The position numbers were made by a program, and so were the translations under genes. The notes below the pieces were generated by a model, which did no database searches, was not told where the DNA came from, and worked only from the letters and a program-made list of their open reading frames with translations. A DNA stretch of 64,000 nucleotides from Apoderus coryli (lineage: Eukaryota; Arthropoda; Insecta; Coleoptera; Attelabidae): the NCBI GenBank assembly GCA_911728435.2, contig OU452198.1:8094001-8158000 (forward strand), read 5' to 3'. The first letter of the stretch is position 1. Every line of letters starts with the position of its first letter. Shown here piece after piece: positions 22,291-32,976 of this stretch.

Positions 22291-23024
22291 TCAGCAAGCC
22301 AAAAAAAGTCCGTTAACATATTTGGCCTTATTGCTGAGAATTAACTGTAACGATGCGGAATTGGTCGAAGAAATCAACAACTCATCCGGATGTAATGGTC
22401 GTTCTTCAATCAATTTTGGGTTCGCTAAACCCCAAATACAGCAATTTATTTTATTCACATATCCACTGAGTGATAAATGCGCACCGCTGAAGAAAATTAT
22501 GTTGGAAAAATCGGCGTTTGTGGCCTTTTGGTCCAACACACAATCAGCATACTTACGACTTTGTACGTGGTCAGCTGGCTTTAATTGTTGAATGAGTTAG
22601 ACTTTACATTGTTAACGATGCCAGTCCAAATGCAAAATACGCCATAGGGAGCTGTATGAGAGGCCCAACTGCTAAACACGTCTTCGGAGCTTCAGCCACA
22701 CTTTCACTATTAGCAGCGATATTCTCAACACTATACGTGCATCTCTCTGGTGCAGCTCCCCATAATTTAAGGGTAATAACTAACTACTTAAATGAACATT
22801 TTGGTGATGAGTCGATAGGACATCGAGGACCTATAGCTTGGCCAGCTAGGTCACCGGACTGGACACCTTTAGATTTCTATCTTTGGGAACGAATTAAAGA
22901 CTTAATTTACAAACAATTAATTACCTCCAGAGAGTTATTGAAGGAAGCATGCTTTTGCCACAGTTACCAATTTGGAGATATGATCTGCAATGAATGCTAT
23001 ACAAAAACGTTGTCGCATGTGTAG
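22291..23024. pseudogene. Mariner-type relic with its halves inverted
   Basis: From about 22740 down to 22291 the minus strand encodes the N-terminal part: a second DNA-binding segment, WSNTQSA-like spacer, then NIIFFSGAHLSLSGYVNKIN and CIWGLANPKLIEERPLHP, where the first catalytic Asp-Glu is Gly. From about 22741 to 23024 the plus strand encodes the rest: LSGAAPHNLRVITNYLNEHF, then GPIAWPARSPDWTPLDFYLW with the third Asp. Either one element suffered an internal inversion and deletion, or two relatives were joined head to head. The usual second Asp (QQDGAPPH) is degraded. Confidence 0.78.
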
Positions 23025-23228
23025 TTCTAGTATCTTGTTTGTGGTTAATTTGTTGATTATTTCTTTCTCTTTTGTGTATTGTTTATATTTATTTCTAGTT
23101 TATGTAAATTACATATTGTTGACACTTTAATATATCTATCATTTGTTGACAAAAAAATGCTTAATAATGTAATTGTTACAATAAATGAGTTTGGCTAATT
23201 GTTTTTACTGAATTGTACGGGGTGCCGC
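23025..23228. other. Flank; broken TE end used as hAT target
   Basis: No gene. The last bases (TGTACGGGGTGCC) look like a decayed TACAGGGTG element end that continues after the hAT as ACACAGTTGAAACCTGG at 25053, so the hAT landed in the end of another element (family A copy 1). Confidence 0.5.
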
Positions 23229-23589
23229 CAGAGCTGGGCAAATACTCGAATACTTTTACTCGTATATTGATTACGGGTAAAAATATTACTCGTAATTTTT
23301 ACTTACGAGTACTTTTAATTTGCAATACTTAATACTCATACTTACAAGCAACTGCACCTTGATTCGTGGAGTATTAATCGTAATACACGAGTACTATTTT
23401 ACGAGTAGTCACATGTTTGTCAAACAGAAAACAATTGCCGCTTGGCGGCGCGCTTTGATCGCTTAGTGCGCGATTGCTGCTGCAGCTTTGGGGATGACGA
23501 TGAATTTCAAGCGAGAAAGTAAATCTAATAAAAAATAAAGCATACTTGAGGTATATTAGCGATTCGCGCACTAGTTTAAATACGAGTAT

Positions 23590-23763
23590 GATTGGGGATG
23601 ACCAAACTATTAAAACATTTTTATTAGATATAAGACGCCTCTAAACTCATCTGCACCCGTTGAGAGACTATTTTCCTTTGCTACAATTATTAATAGTCCA
23701 AGGAGGCATGCTTTATCGGATAGTACTTTTGAGAAACTTGTGGTTTTAAAGAATAGTATTTAA
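23590..23763 (+). pseudogene. hAT transposase C-terminal dimerisation domain
   Basis: Reads TPLNSSAPVERLFSFATIIN followed by SPRRHALSDSTFEKLVVLKN and a stop at 23763. This is the hATC signature (S-S-A-P-V-E-R-x-F-S...LS...E-x-L-x-x-L). It is the end of the transposase on the plus strand, agreeing with the element orientation. The catalytic core and BED finger are not readable, so this copy is non-autonomous. Confidence 0.85.
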
Positions 23764-24145
23764 TATCTTACTTTCCTCATTTCCCAAAGATTTTTTTTTA
23801 ATAAACCTAAATTTATTTTGATTTTCAAAATATTAATATTTTGTAGGTACCTATTTTATATGACAAAATGTAAGAGTATGTATGTATTGTTTACTTTTTA
23901 TATCAATATATAAATTATTTTTATTTAAGAAACTTTTAGTTTTTATAACTTTTTAAATAATTATTCGAGTAATTTCATAAAATTAGGTACTTATATTATT
24001 TAAAAAATACCTATATGAGTATTATTTAGAACTTACACCAATAAGCAGAATGTTTTGATTAAAAAAATATTACTTTCTAATGGTATGAAAGACGTCTGCT
24101 CCACAATATAATCTTCTATAATTAAATCAATGTACAACCATACAT

Positions 24146-24174
24146 GTTTCGAGAGTATATAGTCTCATCATCAG
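24146..24174 (-). ncRNA. Hammerhead-like cassette, left arm
   Basis: On the minus strand: CTGATGA, T, GAGACTATATACTCTC, GAAAC, ATGTA, flanked by ACCA before and TGGT after (a possible stem I). Differs from a canonical hammerhead by one extra base before stem II. Confidence 0.4.
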
Positions 24175-24699
24175 TGGTAATAGTAGGGTCGAAATTAGAA
24201 AGCTAATGCATTATTGAAGGATCAATTGATAACAATTACAGATCACACCGTGGAAATAAAAATATTATAGTTAAAATATTGTTGTGTCAGCATTAAAAAT
24301 AAGTCAAGTGGCAATGCACGTTGCGGTGCTCAATAAGCGATAACCGTTATCGAATTTGACTGTCATTGAAATTTCGCAATAATTTTAAGACACGTGTTCT
24401 TACGTTATTACGATCTTAAACATTTAATTTCTTCATTCGACAAGTTATGCGTGAAAAAGGAAAAGTGAAAAACCCACTCAACGATAATAATCGTGTGTTG
24501 TTTTTACGTTATGAGTATCAAATGCAAGAGAAATGGCTTATTGAGCACCACAACGTGCATTGCCACTTGACTTATTTTTAATGCTGACAGAACAATATTT
24601 TAACTATAATATTTTTATTTCCACGGTGTGATCTGTAATTGTTATCAATTGATCCTTGAATAATGCATTAGCTTTCTAATTTCGACCCTACTATTACCA

Positions 24700-24728
24700 C
24701 TGATGATGAGAGTATATACTCTCGAAAC
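24700..24728 (+). ncRNA. Hammerhead-like cassette, right arm
   Basis: CTGATGA (24700-24706), T, the perfect palindrome GAGAGTATATACTCTC, then GAAAC (24724-24728) and ATGTA. ACCA/TGGT flank the unit. Mirror partner of 24146-24174. Confidence 0.4.
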
Positions 24729-25046
24729 ATGTATGGTTGTACATTGATTTAATTATAGAAGATTATATTGTGGAGCAGACGCCTTTCATTCCATTACACT
24801 TTCACTCCTCGTCATGGATTATTTTTCGAAAAAAAATATTACTTTATTTTACTTTCATAATTATATTTTTATTATTATGCTAATTTTCTTGACGTACTCG
24901 CACTCTTTACTCGTACTTTCACAATTACTACCCGTAAACTACTTTTAGCAATTTACTTACGAGTAAAATAATTATACATACATTTTGTGGGTACTCGTAC
25001 TGGTGCTTCCTACGAGTATCTTTTTAAGTACTTATGCCCAGCTCTG

Positions 25047-25546
25047 GGTGCCACACAGTTGAAACCTGGCAACTATTGTCATACTTGATTTGTATGGATT
25101 ATTTTCTTAAAGTCAAATATTTGTAACGTTTAAAAAATATATATAACTTGTTATATATTCTTGAAAAGGGAATTTTAGGGGCTGTAAGAAATTTCAAAAT
25201 TATACAGGGTGTCCCATAAGGATAACATAATTTTCTGTACAGTAACTTTACGAATCGCCCTGTAATGAAACAGATTACTATATCTTTTTCTACGTTGAAA
25301 AGTGATACAAGAAAGTTTTTGCAGAATGCAATTATCTCAAATAACAAAAAAGTTATAGGCCATAAAAGAAATCGACCAAAATTGAGAAACGCCACCTAGC
25401 GGCTTAACCGTTATAGATAGCCAAATTTAGTTTCCACGAGTGAGCTTTTCATAAAATTTGACCCTGGAGGACCTTGATTAATTTTTTTTATCTTCGATAG
25501 GAACATGAGTTGCCATAAGAAAACGTCTACTTTGGGCCACCCTGTG
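25047..25546 (-). repeat. Repeat family A, copy 1
   Basis: About 500 bp shared with 29070-29560 and 45728-46240, here inverted. Shared blocks in order include TTGGGCCACCCTGT, GACCCTGGAGGACCTTG, CACCTAGCGGCTTAAC, CTACGTTGAAAAGTG, TATACAGGGTGTCCCATAAG and ATACTTGATTTGTATGGATT. The part between the two CACCCTGT-type ends (about 25203-25546) has the form of a MITE, and the shared sequence runs further. Not coding; the short open frames here are shadows. Confidence 0.85.
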
Positions 25547-25589
25547 CAACTAATTTCGGTTGTTCCAAAGTTTACATTATTTTACTTTT

Positions 25590-26714
25590 TATTTATTTTA
25601 TTTGTTAGACTTTTCAAAAGCTTTTGATACTATTAACCATAAATTGTTGGCAGCTAAATTAAGGTTTTATGGATTTGATAATTCATCACGATCTTTATTT
25701 GAATCTTATTTATCCTCAAGAAAACAGAGAGTGTCTTATGGGGGCCAGTGTTCCAATGTTATTGATGTAACCTCTGGAGTTCCCCAGGGTTCAATATTGA
25801 GACCTCTTTTATTTTTAATATACACCTCTGATATTTTGAGATCCTTAAATTATTGTAAAATTCAGGCCTTTGGTGACGATACTCAAATTTATTATTCGTT
25901 TCCCACTAATAATTATATGGAAGCCCAAAAGAACGTCAACGCCGATCTTCATGTATTGTACACCCTCTCCAGGAATCATAATCTAAAGTTGAATCCATCA
26001 AAATCAAACCTGCTACTGTTTAGCAATAGGAATGATGTAGATTTCCTCAAAGAAAATTTTAGAGTTGTAATAAATAGTAATGTTGTCCAATGTGTCAAAT
26101 CCGCAAAGAACTTGGGTGCGAATATGGATATTTCATTGAGATGTCGGGAGCACGTGAAAGGGTTACTTAGAAAGTCATACGTTACCTTAAAACTCTTGTA
26201 TCCAAATAAACATATTTTGGGCCGGGGGTTGCGTCAAACACTATGTGAAGCATTGGTTTTATCTACCTTTAATTATTGTGATTTTGTTTACGGTCCTCTG
26301 TTGGACAGCATGGATCGTGAACGCATACAAAGAGTTCAGAACTGTTGTACTAGATTTGTAAAGGGTCTTAGAAAGTATGATCGCGTGTCCCAGGTAATCC
26401 ATGATATGGTCTGGCCGAGAATGGAGTATCGTCGCCTTCTGCATCTTGGGAATTTTGTTATTCATATAACGTTTGATTCAGATGCTCCTTCTGATATTAG
26501 AGAAAAACTTGTACCTAGGAGTGATATTCATGATAGAGATGTTCGACACATTGACCGCCTTACCTTACCACATCATCGCACATCGCTTTTTTAGAGGGGT
26601 TTTACATACAACGCCATAAAGCTCTATAATACTATTCCTAAGGGGTTCCGGATATTGAGTCCAGCTAAGTTTAAAGTTAATTTTAAGAGATACCTTCTTA
26701 ATCGATACCAGTAA
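25590..26714 (+). pseudogene. LINE reverse transcriptase (Jockey/CR1-like), nearly open
   Basis: A frame of about 330 residues: LLDFSKAFDTINHKLL (finger/palm Asp), then RKQRVSYGGQCSNV, TSGVPQGSILRPLLFLIYTS and the catalytic box QAFGDDTQIY. The box is normally (F/Y)ADD, so Gly replaces Ala. Then HNLKLNPSKSNLLLF, a LGANMDISLRC block and the thumb (FNYCDFVYGPLL, RIQRVQNCCTRFV). A TAG at 26593-26595 interrupts the frame, which then continues GFTYNAIKLYNTIPKGFRIL to the true end at 26712. The 5' half (endonuclease) is absent. One stop and one unusual active-site residue are its visible defects. Confidence 0.9.
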
Positions 26715-27060
26715 TTGCTTCTCTTTCTTATTATTTCACTTTTATTCCTTTTAAATTTATAGTAGTCTTGTCCTTTGAGAGTGGAATCGTGCAATCACAG
26801 GGTGATCTTTTTTTTTTTTTAATTTTTTTATTTCGCACACGGTGCTTTATAGATAGGCAAATGATATGGAAGAATAGTGCTAATTTTTGTATTTGTGTAC
26901 TATTGTTTAACTCATGTTGGTTGCTATTTAGGGTTGAGTAGAGTAGCTCTCAGCTAGACTTTGCCCTATCTAGTGACTGTTTTAACTGTGTTATATGTAG
27001 GTATAGTGTTATGATATTGTTACTTTCGAAAATAAAGACGATTTATTATTATTATTATAT
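26715..27060 (+). repeat. 3' UTR and (ATT)n tail of the LINE
   Basis: Non-coding sequence following the RT, ending in AATAAAGACGATTTATTATTATTATT, the same tail type as at 3585 and 4886. Confidence 0.65.
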
Positions 27061-28298
27061 TATAAAATGAAACTGTAAAGCAGAAACAGGTTTTCATGTA
27101 ACTAGTTTCAGTTATTCTAAAGTCGGGAAAATGAAAATAAAGCAATTCGGCTGAAAATGTTTGTGATTTAGTGATTAGGAAGGCTCTCAATACACTGAAA
27201 AATTTTTGTTTATATAAATGTGGTTTCAGCTGAAAAAAAAAAATCATTCAAACAGCCTTAAGCGGGAACACAAAACTACTAGTTTTTTATTAAATTATTA
27301 TTTGGGTACTTTTAGACATTCAAAGAAAAACATTTTAAACGAGTAAGCCGCTGAGTAACTCACTAATAAAATCACTTACCGCATCTCTGTGTACGAAAAT
27401 ATATCAAGACGGGATTAGAAATTTCCGATGAAAATTGGAAACGTCTCATACACAACTGTATAAATTAGCACTAATGGTGTTTGCGTATATACAATTTGAG
27501 ATCAGAAGTAAAATTTATTGTAATACAAATTTACACTTTAAATGAAATAAATAGTACTTACGAGTAAACCGCATGTTTTGACTTATTTCGCAGTTAGGTG
27601 TGCCAAATTATTATTGATTTAATGTGTGCATGTACCGAATATAAATCATGTTATTTTAAAATAGAGATATATGGTATGAGTATATCTTTGTACGCAGGAT
27701 AGTATGTATATATATATCGCATTTCTGTTAGTATGTGTCGCCTTGAGATTTTCCTCCTACAGATATATCTATCTATACATGATAAATAATTGTGCTGTCA
27801 AATGTGCTAACTTTGTATTAAGTTGATATATGGTTTGATATAAATAGAGATATTACAGTTTATTTTTTACAATAATTATGTTTAATCTTTCATGGTGGAG
27901 GCGGAAGACTATACCCAACATGTTTAGGCGTAATAAGTGCATTGTTTCTCGAACGTGTGCACTTAGCGAAGCTGTTAGCAGACCTCTAGTGACTGGTAAT
28001 AGTTTACAACAAAACGATATGCTATAAATGTAGATATTTGAAAATTTCATTAGCTAAAGCATTATTAGGTAAAACGAATTTATCTTCTTTTTTACATCAG
28101 TCACCTAGATGCAAAACGAGACAACTCACACATTTCTTAAAATCGAGTTGGTTGTACCAGATATCCAGTTATAAATATTTCACCCCCCACCCCCCTCCAC
28201 TTTAAGTTTTTCATTAGACGTTTTATAAAAAAAGGTCTCAAGTAAAAGTTGAATGGTTCAAAATAAAAAAAATTAAATCTCTATTTTACATATATAGG
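27061..28298. other. No gene recognised
   Basis: AT-rich sequence, with a short (TA)n near 27708-27716. No motif, domain or clear repeat. Confidence 0.45.
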
Positions 28299-28418
28299 TA
28301 CAGGGTGTCCTATGGTGACGACCCATTAGAATATTTATAATAATGGCACAGCATAACACTTACGGTTATGCCGGAAGTTGGTGGCGACCTTGTTATTTTA
28401 AATAGAACACCCTATATA
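28299..28418. repeat. Short MITE family D, copy 1
   Basis: Runs from TACAGGGTGTCCTATGG to GAACACCCTATATA. The segment GGTTATGCCGGAAGTTGGTG is shared with GGTTATACCGGGAGTAGGTG in the element at 30278-30452. Confidence 0.6.
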
Positions 28419-28453
28419 TTATTACAATTTTCGATTCTACGTAAGATTCTAGA

Positions 28454-28690
28454 CAATCCATGGAATGGCGACATTCATCATCACCCAAAAGAGTGAAGTT
28501 TAAGCAAACAATTTCTGCCCGGAAAATCATGTGCACAGTTTTTTGGGACAGAAAAGGAGTATTGCTAGTGGAGTTTCTGCCTCTTAATGAGACAATCAAT
28601 GCAGCGTCAGGCGGCAGAATTTTATGAGGAGGGTATTCAAAACGTTATGACAAGTGCCTCAATATTCACGGAGATTATGTAGAAAAGTAG
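28454..28690 (+). pseudogene. Mariner transposase, internally deleted
   Basis: QSMEWRHSSSPKRVKFKQTI, then RKIMCTVFWDRKGVLLVEFL and LPLNETINAA: the segment between the first and second catalytic Asp of a DD34D mariner. It is joined at about 28620 to the extreme C-terminus (FYEEGIQ, then after a shift RYDKCLNIHGDYVEK-stop at 28690). The second and third catalytic blocks are deleted. Confidence 0.82.
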
Positions 28691-29069
28691 ATTAAGGTAC
28701 AGGCTTTCATGTAAAAATAAAATTATTGCGATATCTTTGCACGTCTTTTTTTAATTCGAAAACGGTAGTTACTTAAAAAACATTCCTCGTATTTTCAGAT
28801 TTATTCATACAGGGTGGTCAAAAAAGTATACTGAAAACGATGTTAGAAAAACAGTTGGACCTCAATTTTTTCAAACGGGATAGGTTTATTTATATAATTA
28901 ATTAATTAATATTACTTTGGCTAATTAATTTAGTTAGCCATGAAAATATTAGAATGCAAAGTAACTACAATTAGATACAAATTATGATTAAAGAACACAA
29001 CTGAGAGTAACATATTCTAAATTTATTATTTATCCCCAGAGAAAGTAACAAAGTAATAAATAGAACATG
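28691..29069. other. TE ends only
   Basis: TACAGGGTGGTCAAAAAAGT starts near 28809, another element end. No coding sequence. Confidence 0.4.
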
Positions 29070-29560
29070 TACAGGGTGGCCCAAATTAAACTAACCAAGA
29101 CCCTCCAGAATCAAATTTTATGAAAAGCTCACTCGGCAAACGAAATTTGGCTATCTGTAAGGGTTAAGCCGCTAGGTGGCGTCTCACAATTTTGATCGAT
29201 TTCTTTTATGGCTTTGTTGTTATTTGAGATAATTGATATCTGCAATCCTTTCTCATGGCACTTTTCAACGTAGAATAAGATGTAGTAACCTGTTTTATTA
29301 CAGAGCCATTCGTAAAGTTACTGTAACGAAAATTTTTTTTTCCTTATGGGATACCCTGTATAATTTTGGATTTTCTTACAGCCCCTAAAATTCCCTTTTC
29401 AAAAATATATAATAAGTTATATATATTTTTTAAACCCCACAATATATTTGACTTTAATGAAATAATCCATAGAGATCAAGTATGCGGCCATGGCCATTTT
29501 GACACAACGGCGCGGCGTGAATATTGTTTTAAAAGAAACGCAGCAATAAATTTGAACTTA
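29070..29560 (+). repeat. Repeat family A, copy 2
   Basis: TACAGGGTGGCCCAAATTAA, ACCCTCCAGAATCAAATTTT, GCCGCTAGGTGGCG, TTCAACGTAGAATAAGATG, TTATGGGATACCCTGTATAA, then the extension TAATCCATAGAGATCAAG and AACGGCGCGGCGTGAATATT. Same order as copies 1 (inverted) and 3. Confidence 0.85.
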
Positions 29561-30277
29561 ATCGAAGTATGCAGCTGTCAAATCTGTTGAAAAGTTTGGC
29601 ACGTCAAATATATTTTGGTAAAAAAGTGGTTTCCCGAGATTTTTCGAAATAGGCTCCTCGTAAATTACGTGTGTTTTACTATATTTTATTGGTGCAACTT
29701 TAGTTTCAGAGGATGCCCTAACTTTTAACAAAAAGAACTTTTTGTCGAAAAACCCCTAAAGAAATAAGTTTCACATACATATGGCACATACTTTCGGTAT
29801 GATACTGTATAATATACCTGTATGAAGGAGGTCAAGACAAACCTAATTTTTTATACAAGAAAATTGGCCCTTAATGTCTGATTACGATATAGAGCCTCAA
29901 GGGGATATCCAGCTACTCACCTTCTCAATATAGCACACTGTATAAATATGTACCGGGTGATGCACTATAAAGTCGCCTTCTTTAAATTTTTTATTTTAAG
30001 TGTCCGAAAAAATATATAAATATGATTATCTATTATGTATGTACTGAAAAATACTTTTTTTTCTACGTATAAAAATTGGAAACATGATCGGTATACAGGA
30101 AAAACTAAAAAGTTAATTTTCTCTGAATGGATCACCCTATATAATATAAATTTATTTTTCGATTCCTCGTGAAATTCTAAGCATAATCCATATGACATAC
30201 AGTATACCTAAATTCAACCGTTTCTGAAAAATATTTCAGTGCGAATACGCATGTGAAACGTTATTTATTAATAAAAT
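29561..30277. other. Small TE ends, no gene
   Basis: TACCGGGTGATGCAC (about 29951) and GGATCACCCTATATA (about 30128-30142) may be the two ends of a ~190-bp MITE. Nothing else recognised. Confidence 0.4.
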
Positions 30278-30452
30278 ACAGGGTGTCCCAAATCGATGTG
30301 TATATAGAAAACTATAAATAGGAGAATTTTGAAAATTTTGCAGTGTAATTATGTCGATGGGGGCAGATGAGGTAAAATAGTTATTCGTTATTGAAACTTC
30401 CGGTTATACCGGGAGTAGGTGTCAACTTTCTTATTTCGAATGAAACACCGTA
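30278..30452. repeat. Short MITE family D, copy 2
   Basis: TACAGGGTGTCCCAAATCG to GAAACACCGTA, containing the CTTCCGGTTATACCGGGAGT segment shared with copy 1. Confidence 0.6.
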
Positions 30453-30649
30453 TTTTTCAACAAGACTTGGTGTTTCATGTCTTACCGTTTCTGACTTATT
30501 TAAGGATTTATGTCTAAAAATGACGTTTGCAGGCTCTAAAATCAATTTAAAATTTTCCTATAAGGAAACCTTAATTAATTGTTTTAGATACAATTTCTAT
30601 CTCAAAAATAGTTATTTTATGAGAGTTTTGAACTGTTTTGCTAAATATT

Positions 30650-31145
30650 AATACAGGGTGTACAAAACATCAAATCCAACATGAAAATGAAAAAACTGTC
30701 AAAAGTCAATATTTTCAAAATAGAAACTCCAATATTTTATAGTTTTATCTTATTAAGCCATAAAAATAAGGTTAAATTGGCATAAGGTTGTATATCTCTA
30801 AAATGTTTAGTTTTTGAAACATTTCCGAATGAGTAAATTGCATACAGTAATTTTATTACAAGTTTTAAGTTTAAATACATCTACGTAGCTATGACGACAA
30901 TAAAAATCAAAAACTGTCATTATAACGCTGTCACTGACCAGTTTAAAATTATTAATAACAATGCCGGGGCGTTTAAATTAAACACATGAAGATTATTTAA
31001 ATTTATTTATTATTTATGGACAATGTGATAAAGTAATATCAAGAACGTGTAACACATTTGTCAATCGTTTTCCTCAAGAACAGACACCATCACAATATGG
31101 TGTTAAACAAATTATTGAAAATTGTAAGAACTTTGGACATCTCTA
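30650..31145 (+). pseudogene. Transposase N-terminal helix-turn-helix trace
   Basis: After an element end (TACAGGGTGTACAAAACATC, about 30652) the plus strand reads EDYLNLFIIYGQCDKVIS, NTFVNRFPQEQ and YGVKQIIENCKNFG at about 30990-31145. This resembles the N-terminal DNA-binding segment of DDE_3-type mariner relatives (YxxMxxIYGxCxxN...RFP). A stop precedes EDY, and nothing recognisable follows. Confidence 0.55.
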
Positions 31146-32600
31146 TGGCAAATAAAGAATTGAATTTGAAATATTGATATTTTATCGGCATAATAATTTG
31201 CAGAAAGCATTCTATTATTAAAACATAAGATTCCAAGGTCATGACTCCAGTATCTAAAAACAATTTTTGTTTTTAATTTAATTGATGAGCCTATATGAGA
31301 TACTATAAAACCATAGGTCTCGTCTATAATAATTTCGATTTTATTGATCAATAATTGGCAGATAAACATCTTTACGATCAAGTTTTACAACCGTATACAA
31401 CCAACCCAACAAATTTAGATGAATCATAAAAATCGGCTCCTTTTTATGGTTAACTATATAACCTTTTATAATTTTTAGTGTATTTATTTTCTTTTATACA
31501 AAATATTATTGCCTGCTTATATGTTGTAGAGATATGGATCTTGGATCAAGCAAAAAATGTTGCTCAAATAATTAGCAAGATTCCTATTTTTCGTGCTCTA
31601 AACGACAAGCCAGGTGGTCTTCGACTAAAGACAAGAAATATTGTTAAATTCTTAACCCCAACAGAATGAGCAAACAATATAGGTATAATGTGATTAGAAA
31701 ATTTGGTATTATTGTATATTCAAACACTCTGTGTAACCTGTTTCTTCACAGACAGGATATTTCACCCTATAGGCTTTCATAAAGATTTTTATTCGAAATA
31801 AATCTGACGCTAAACAAATACATTGGTGGGCCTCCCTAGCGCACTACTTGATGTGTAACCAAGGATTAAAGCAATTAGAATGTAAACTTGCCGTGCTAAG
31901 TAGTAGTATGCGTCGGTTCATGTGAAAGTCTTTCTGCAACTCCCACTGTTACACAAGAGGTCTCCGACTAAACCAACCTTTTGCCCCTGCGAGACTGAAC
32001 TGCATTCAGATTATGTTTCGTATTTACCACTTCCATTTCTATGGTTCGTTTGTACCTAAGATTCGCCGATGCTACAGCACTAATTGCTACTATATACCGG
32101 CTTTCTGGTTGTACTCCCAATCTCTCTTGAGTTTTCTTCCTAGGTCTGATAATAAATTGCACCGTTCCACTATATTCTTATAAACACTAGCACTAGGGAA
32201 TGACCCCATGATATCTCAACCGACTTTCAATAGCGGGTTCAGCATTGATAGAAAATCTGCAGGCCTTAATGCGGTCGCTGGCCTAATTTTTCACGACCGA
32301 GTGAGCATATATTCCGGCATTTCCTTGCCTGTTTAGTTCAATTTTGCATATCCAAGTGATAAAATTCTCCATCGAATTGGTTAGAGGCAGAGGCGTTTAA
32401 CTCAGTGAACACGTTTGCCACTGGTCATTTGTAATAGTGAGCTGTTGCCAAAAAAATTTTTGATCTCTATCTTTGATAAGCTTTTTTGACTAAGCTTTTA
32501 TATTAAATTTTAAAGAAGTAGTCCATTCTTAAGTGGAGTAAATGTATTGTAAATAGGAAATAAAACGTCAAACTCTACGAAATCAATTTAATACATCACA
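31146..32600. other. No gene recognised
   Basis: An open frame at about 31517-31669 (KNVAQIISKIPIFRALNDKP) has no family that I know. The rest shows no motif. The less AT-rich stretch at 31800-32420 might be old element sequence. Confidence 0.35.
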
Positions 32601-32619
32601 CTTAATGTGTTAGGTCGAT

Positions 32620-32675
32620 TAAATTGCCATACATGTTTCGAAGCTCGCTAGCTCCATCATCAGTGGCAATATCTG
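32620..32675 (-). ncRNA. Hammerhead-like cassette with perfect stem I
   Basis: Minus strand: ATTGCCA, CTGATGA, T, GGAGCTAGCGAGCTTC (hairpin), GAAAC, ATGTA, TGGCAAT. The flanking ATTGCCA and TGGCAAT pair perfectly over 7 bp where stem I belongs. The equivalent bases in the copies at 24146 and 24700 are ATTACCA and TGGTTGT, so the change at this site looks compensatory. One extra T before stem II remains. Confidence 0.48.
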
Positions 32676-32976
32676 TAGAGAATCTGTATTTGAAAATTTG
32701 TTTTTTTTATAAGCTTTTATAGTTTGTTCGTATTGGGACAGGCAACAATTTTTCGGTTAAATTTTGGTTTCGGGGATGGTTTTTCACAATGAACACCTCA
32801 TCTTCCCCAATATGCTCGTCTTCCTGTTTATTACCCACTAGGACTGGTTATTGGTAAGCTTACCTGAACATATCTGTCCTACTCATACCATGCGGATCTC
32901 ATCTAACACCGAAGGTATTGGGAGGTAACTTGTTGGCGGTCAAGGTTGGTGGAGACCCACTGACTCAATCACCATG
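32676..32976. other. No gene recognised
   Basis: Higher-GC stretch at about 32740-32970 with no readable domain on either strand. Confidence 0.35.

Larger units (their letters stand above)
24077..24829. mobile_element. Palindromic insert with two ribozyme-like cassettes
   Basis: The arms at about 24080-24350 and 24530-24797 are near-perfect inverted copies (GTCTGCTCCACAATATAATC, AGCTAATGCATTATT, AAGTCAAGTGGCAATGCACG and others are mirrored). The insert is bordered by AAAAAAATATTACTTT at 24061-24076 and 24830-24845, a 16-bp duplication that suggests target-primed retrotransposition rather than cut-and-paste. Each arm carries a CTGATGA-hairpin-GAAAC cassette. Inverted partial copies are common in Penelope-like elements, which is my best guess. 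No protein is encoded. Confidence 0.7.
23229..25046 (+). mobile_element. hAT transposon with 8-bp target duplication
   Basis: Ends CAGAGCTGGGCAAATACTCG at 23229 and TGCCCAGCTCTG at 25035-25046 are classic hAT inverted repeats. The flanks GGTGCCGC (23221-23228) and GGTGCCAC (25047-25054) match at 7 of 8 positions, the expected 8-bp duplication. Many ACTCGTA / TACGAGT words crowd both subterminal regions, as expected for transposase binding sites. Only the C-terminal dimerisation exon survives as coding sequence. A 750-bp palindromic element is inserted at 24077-24829. Confidence 0.92.

Noticed and set aside
27700..27720. (TA)n run as an origin or regulatory site
   Set aside because: Simple low-complexity sequence, expected in AT-rich DNA.
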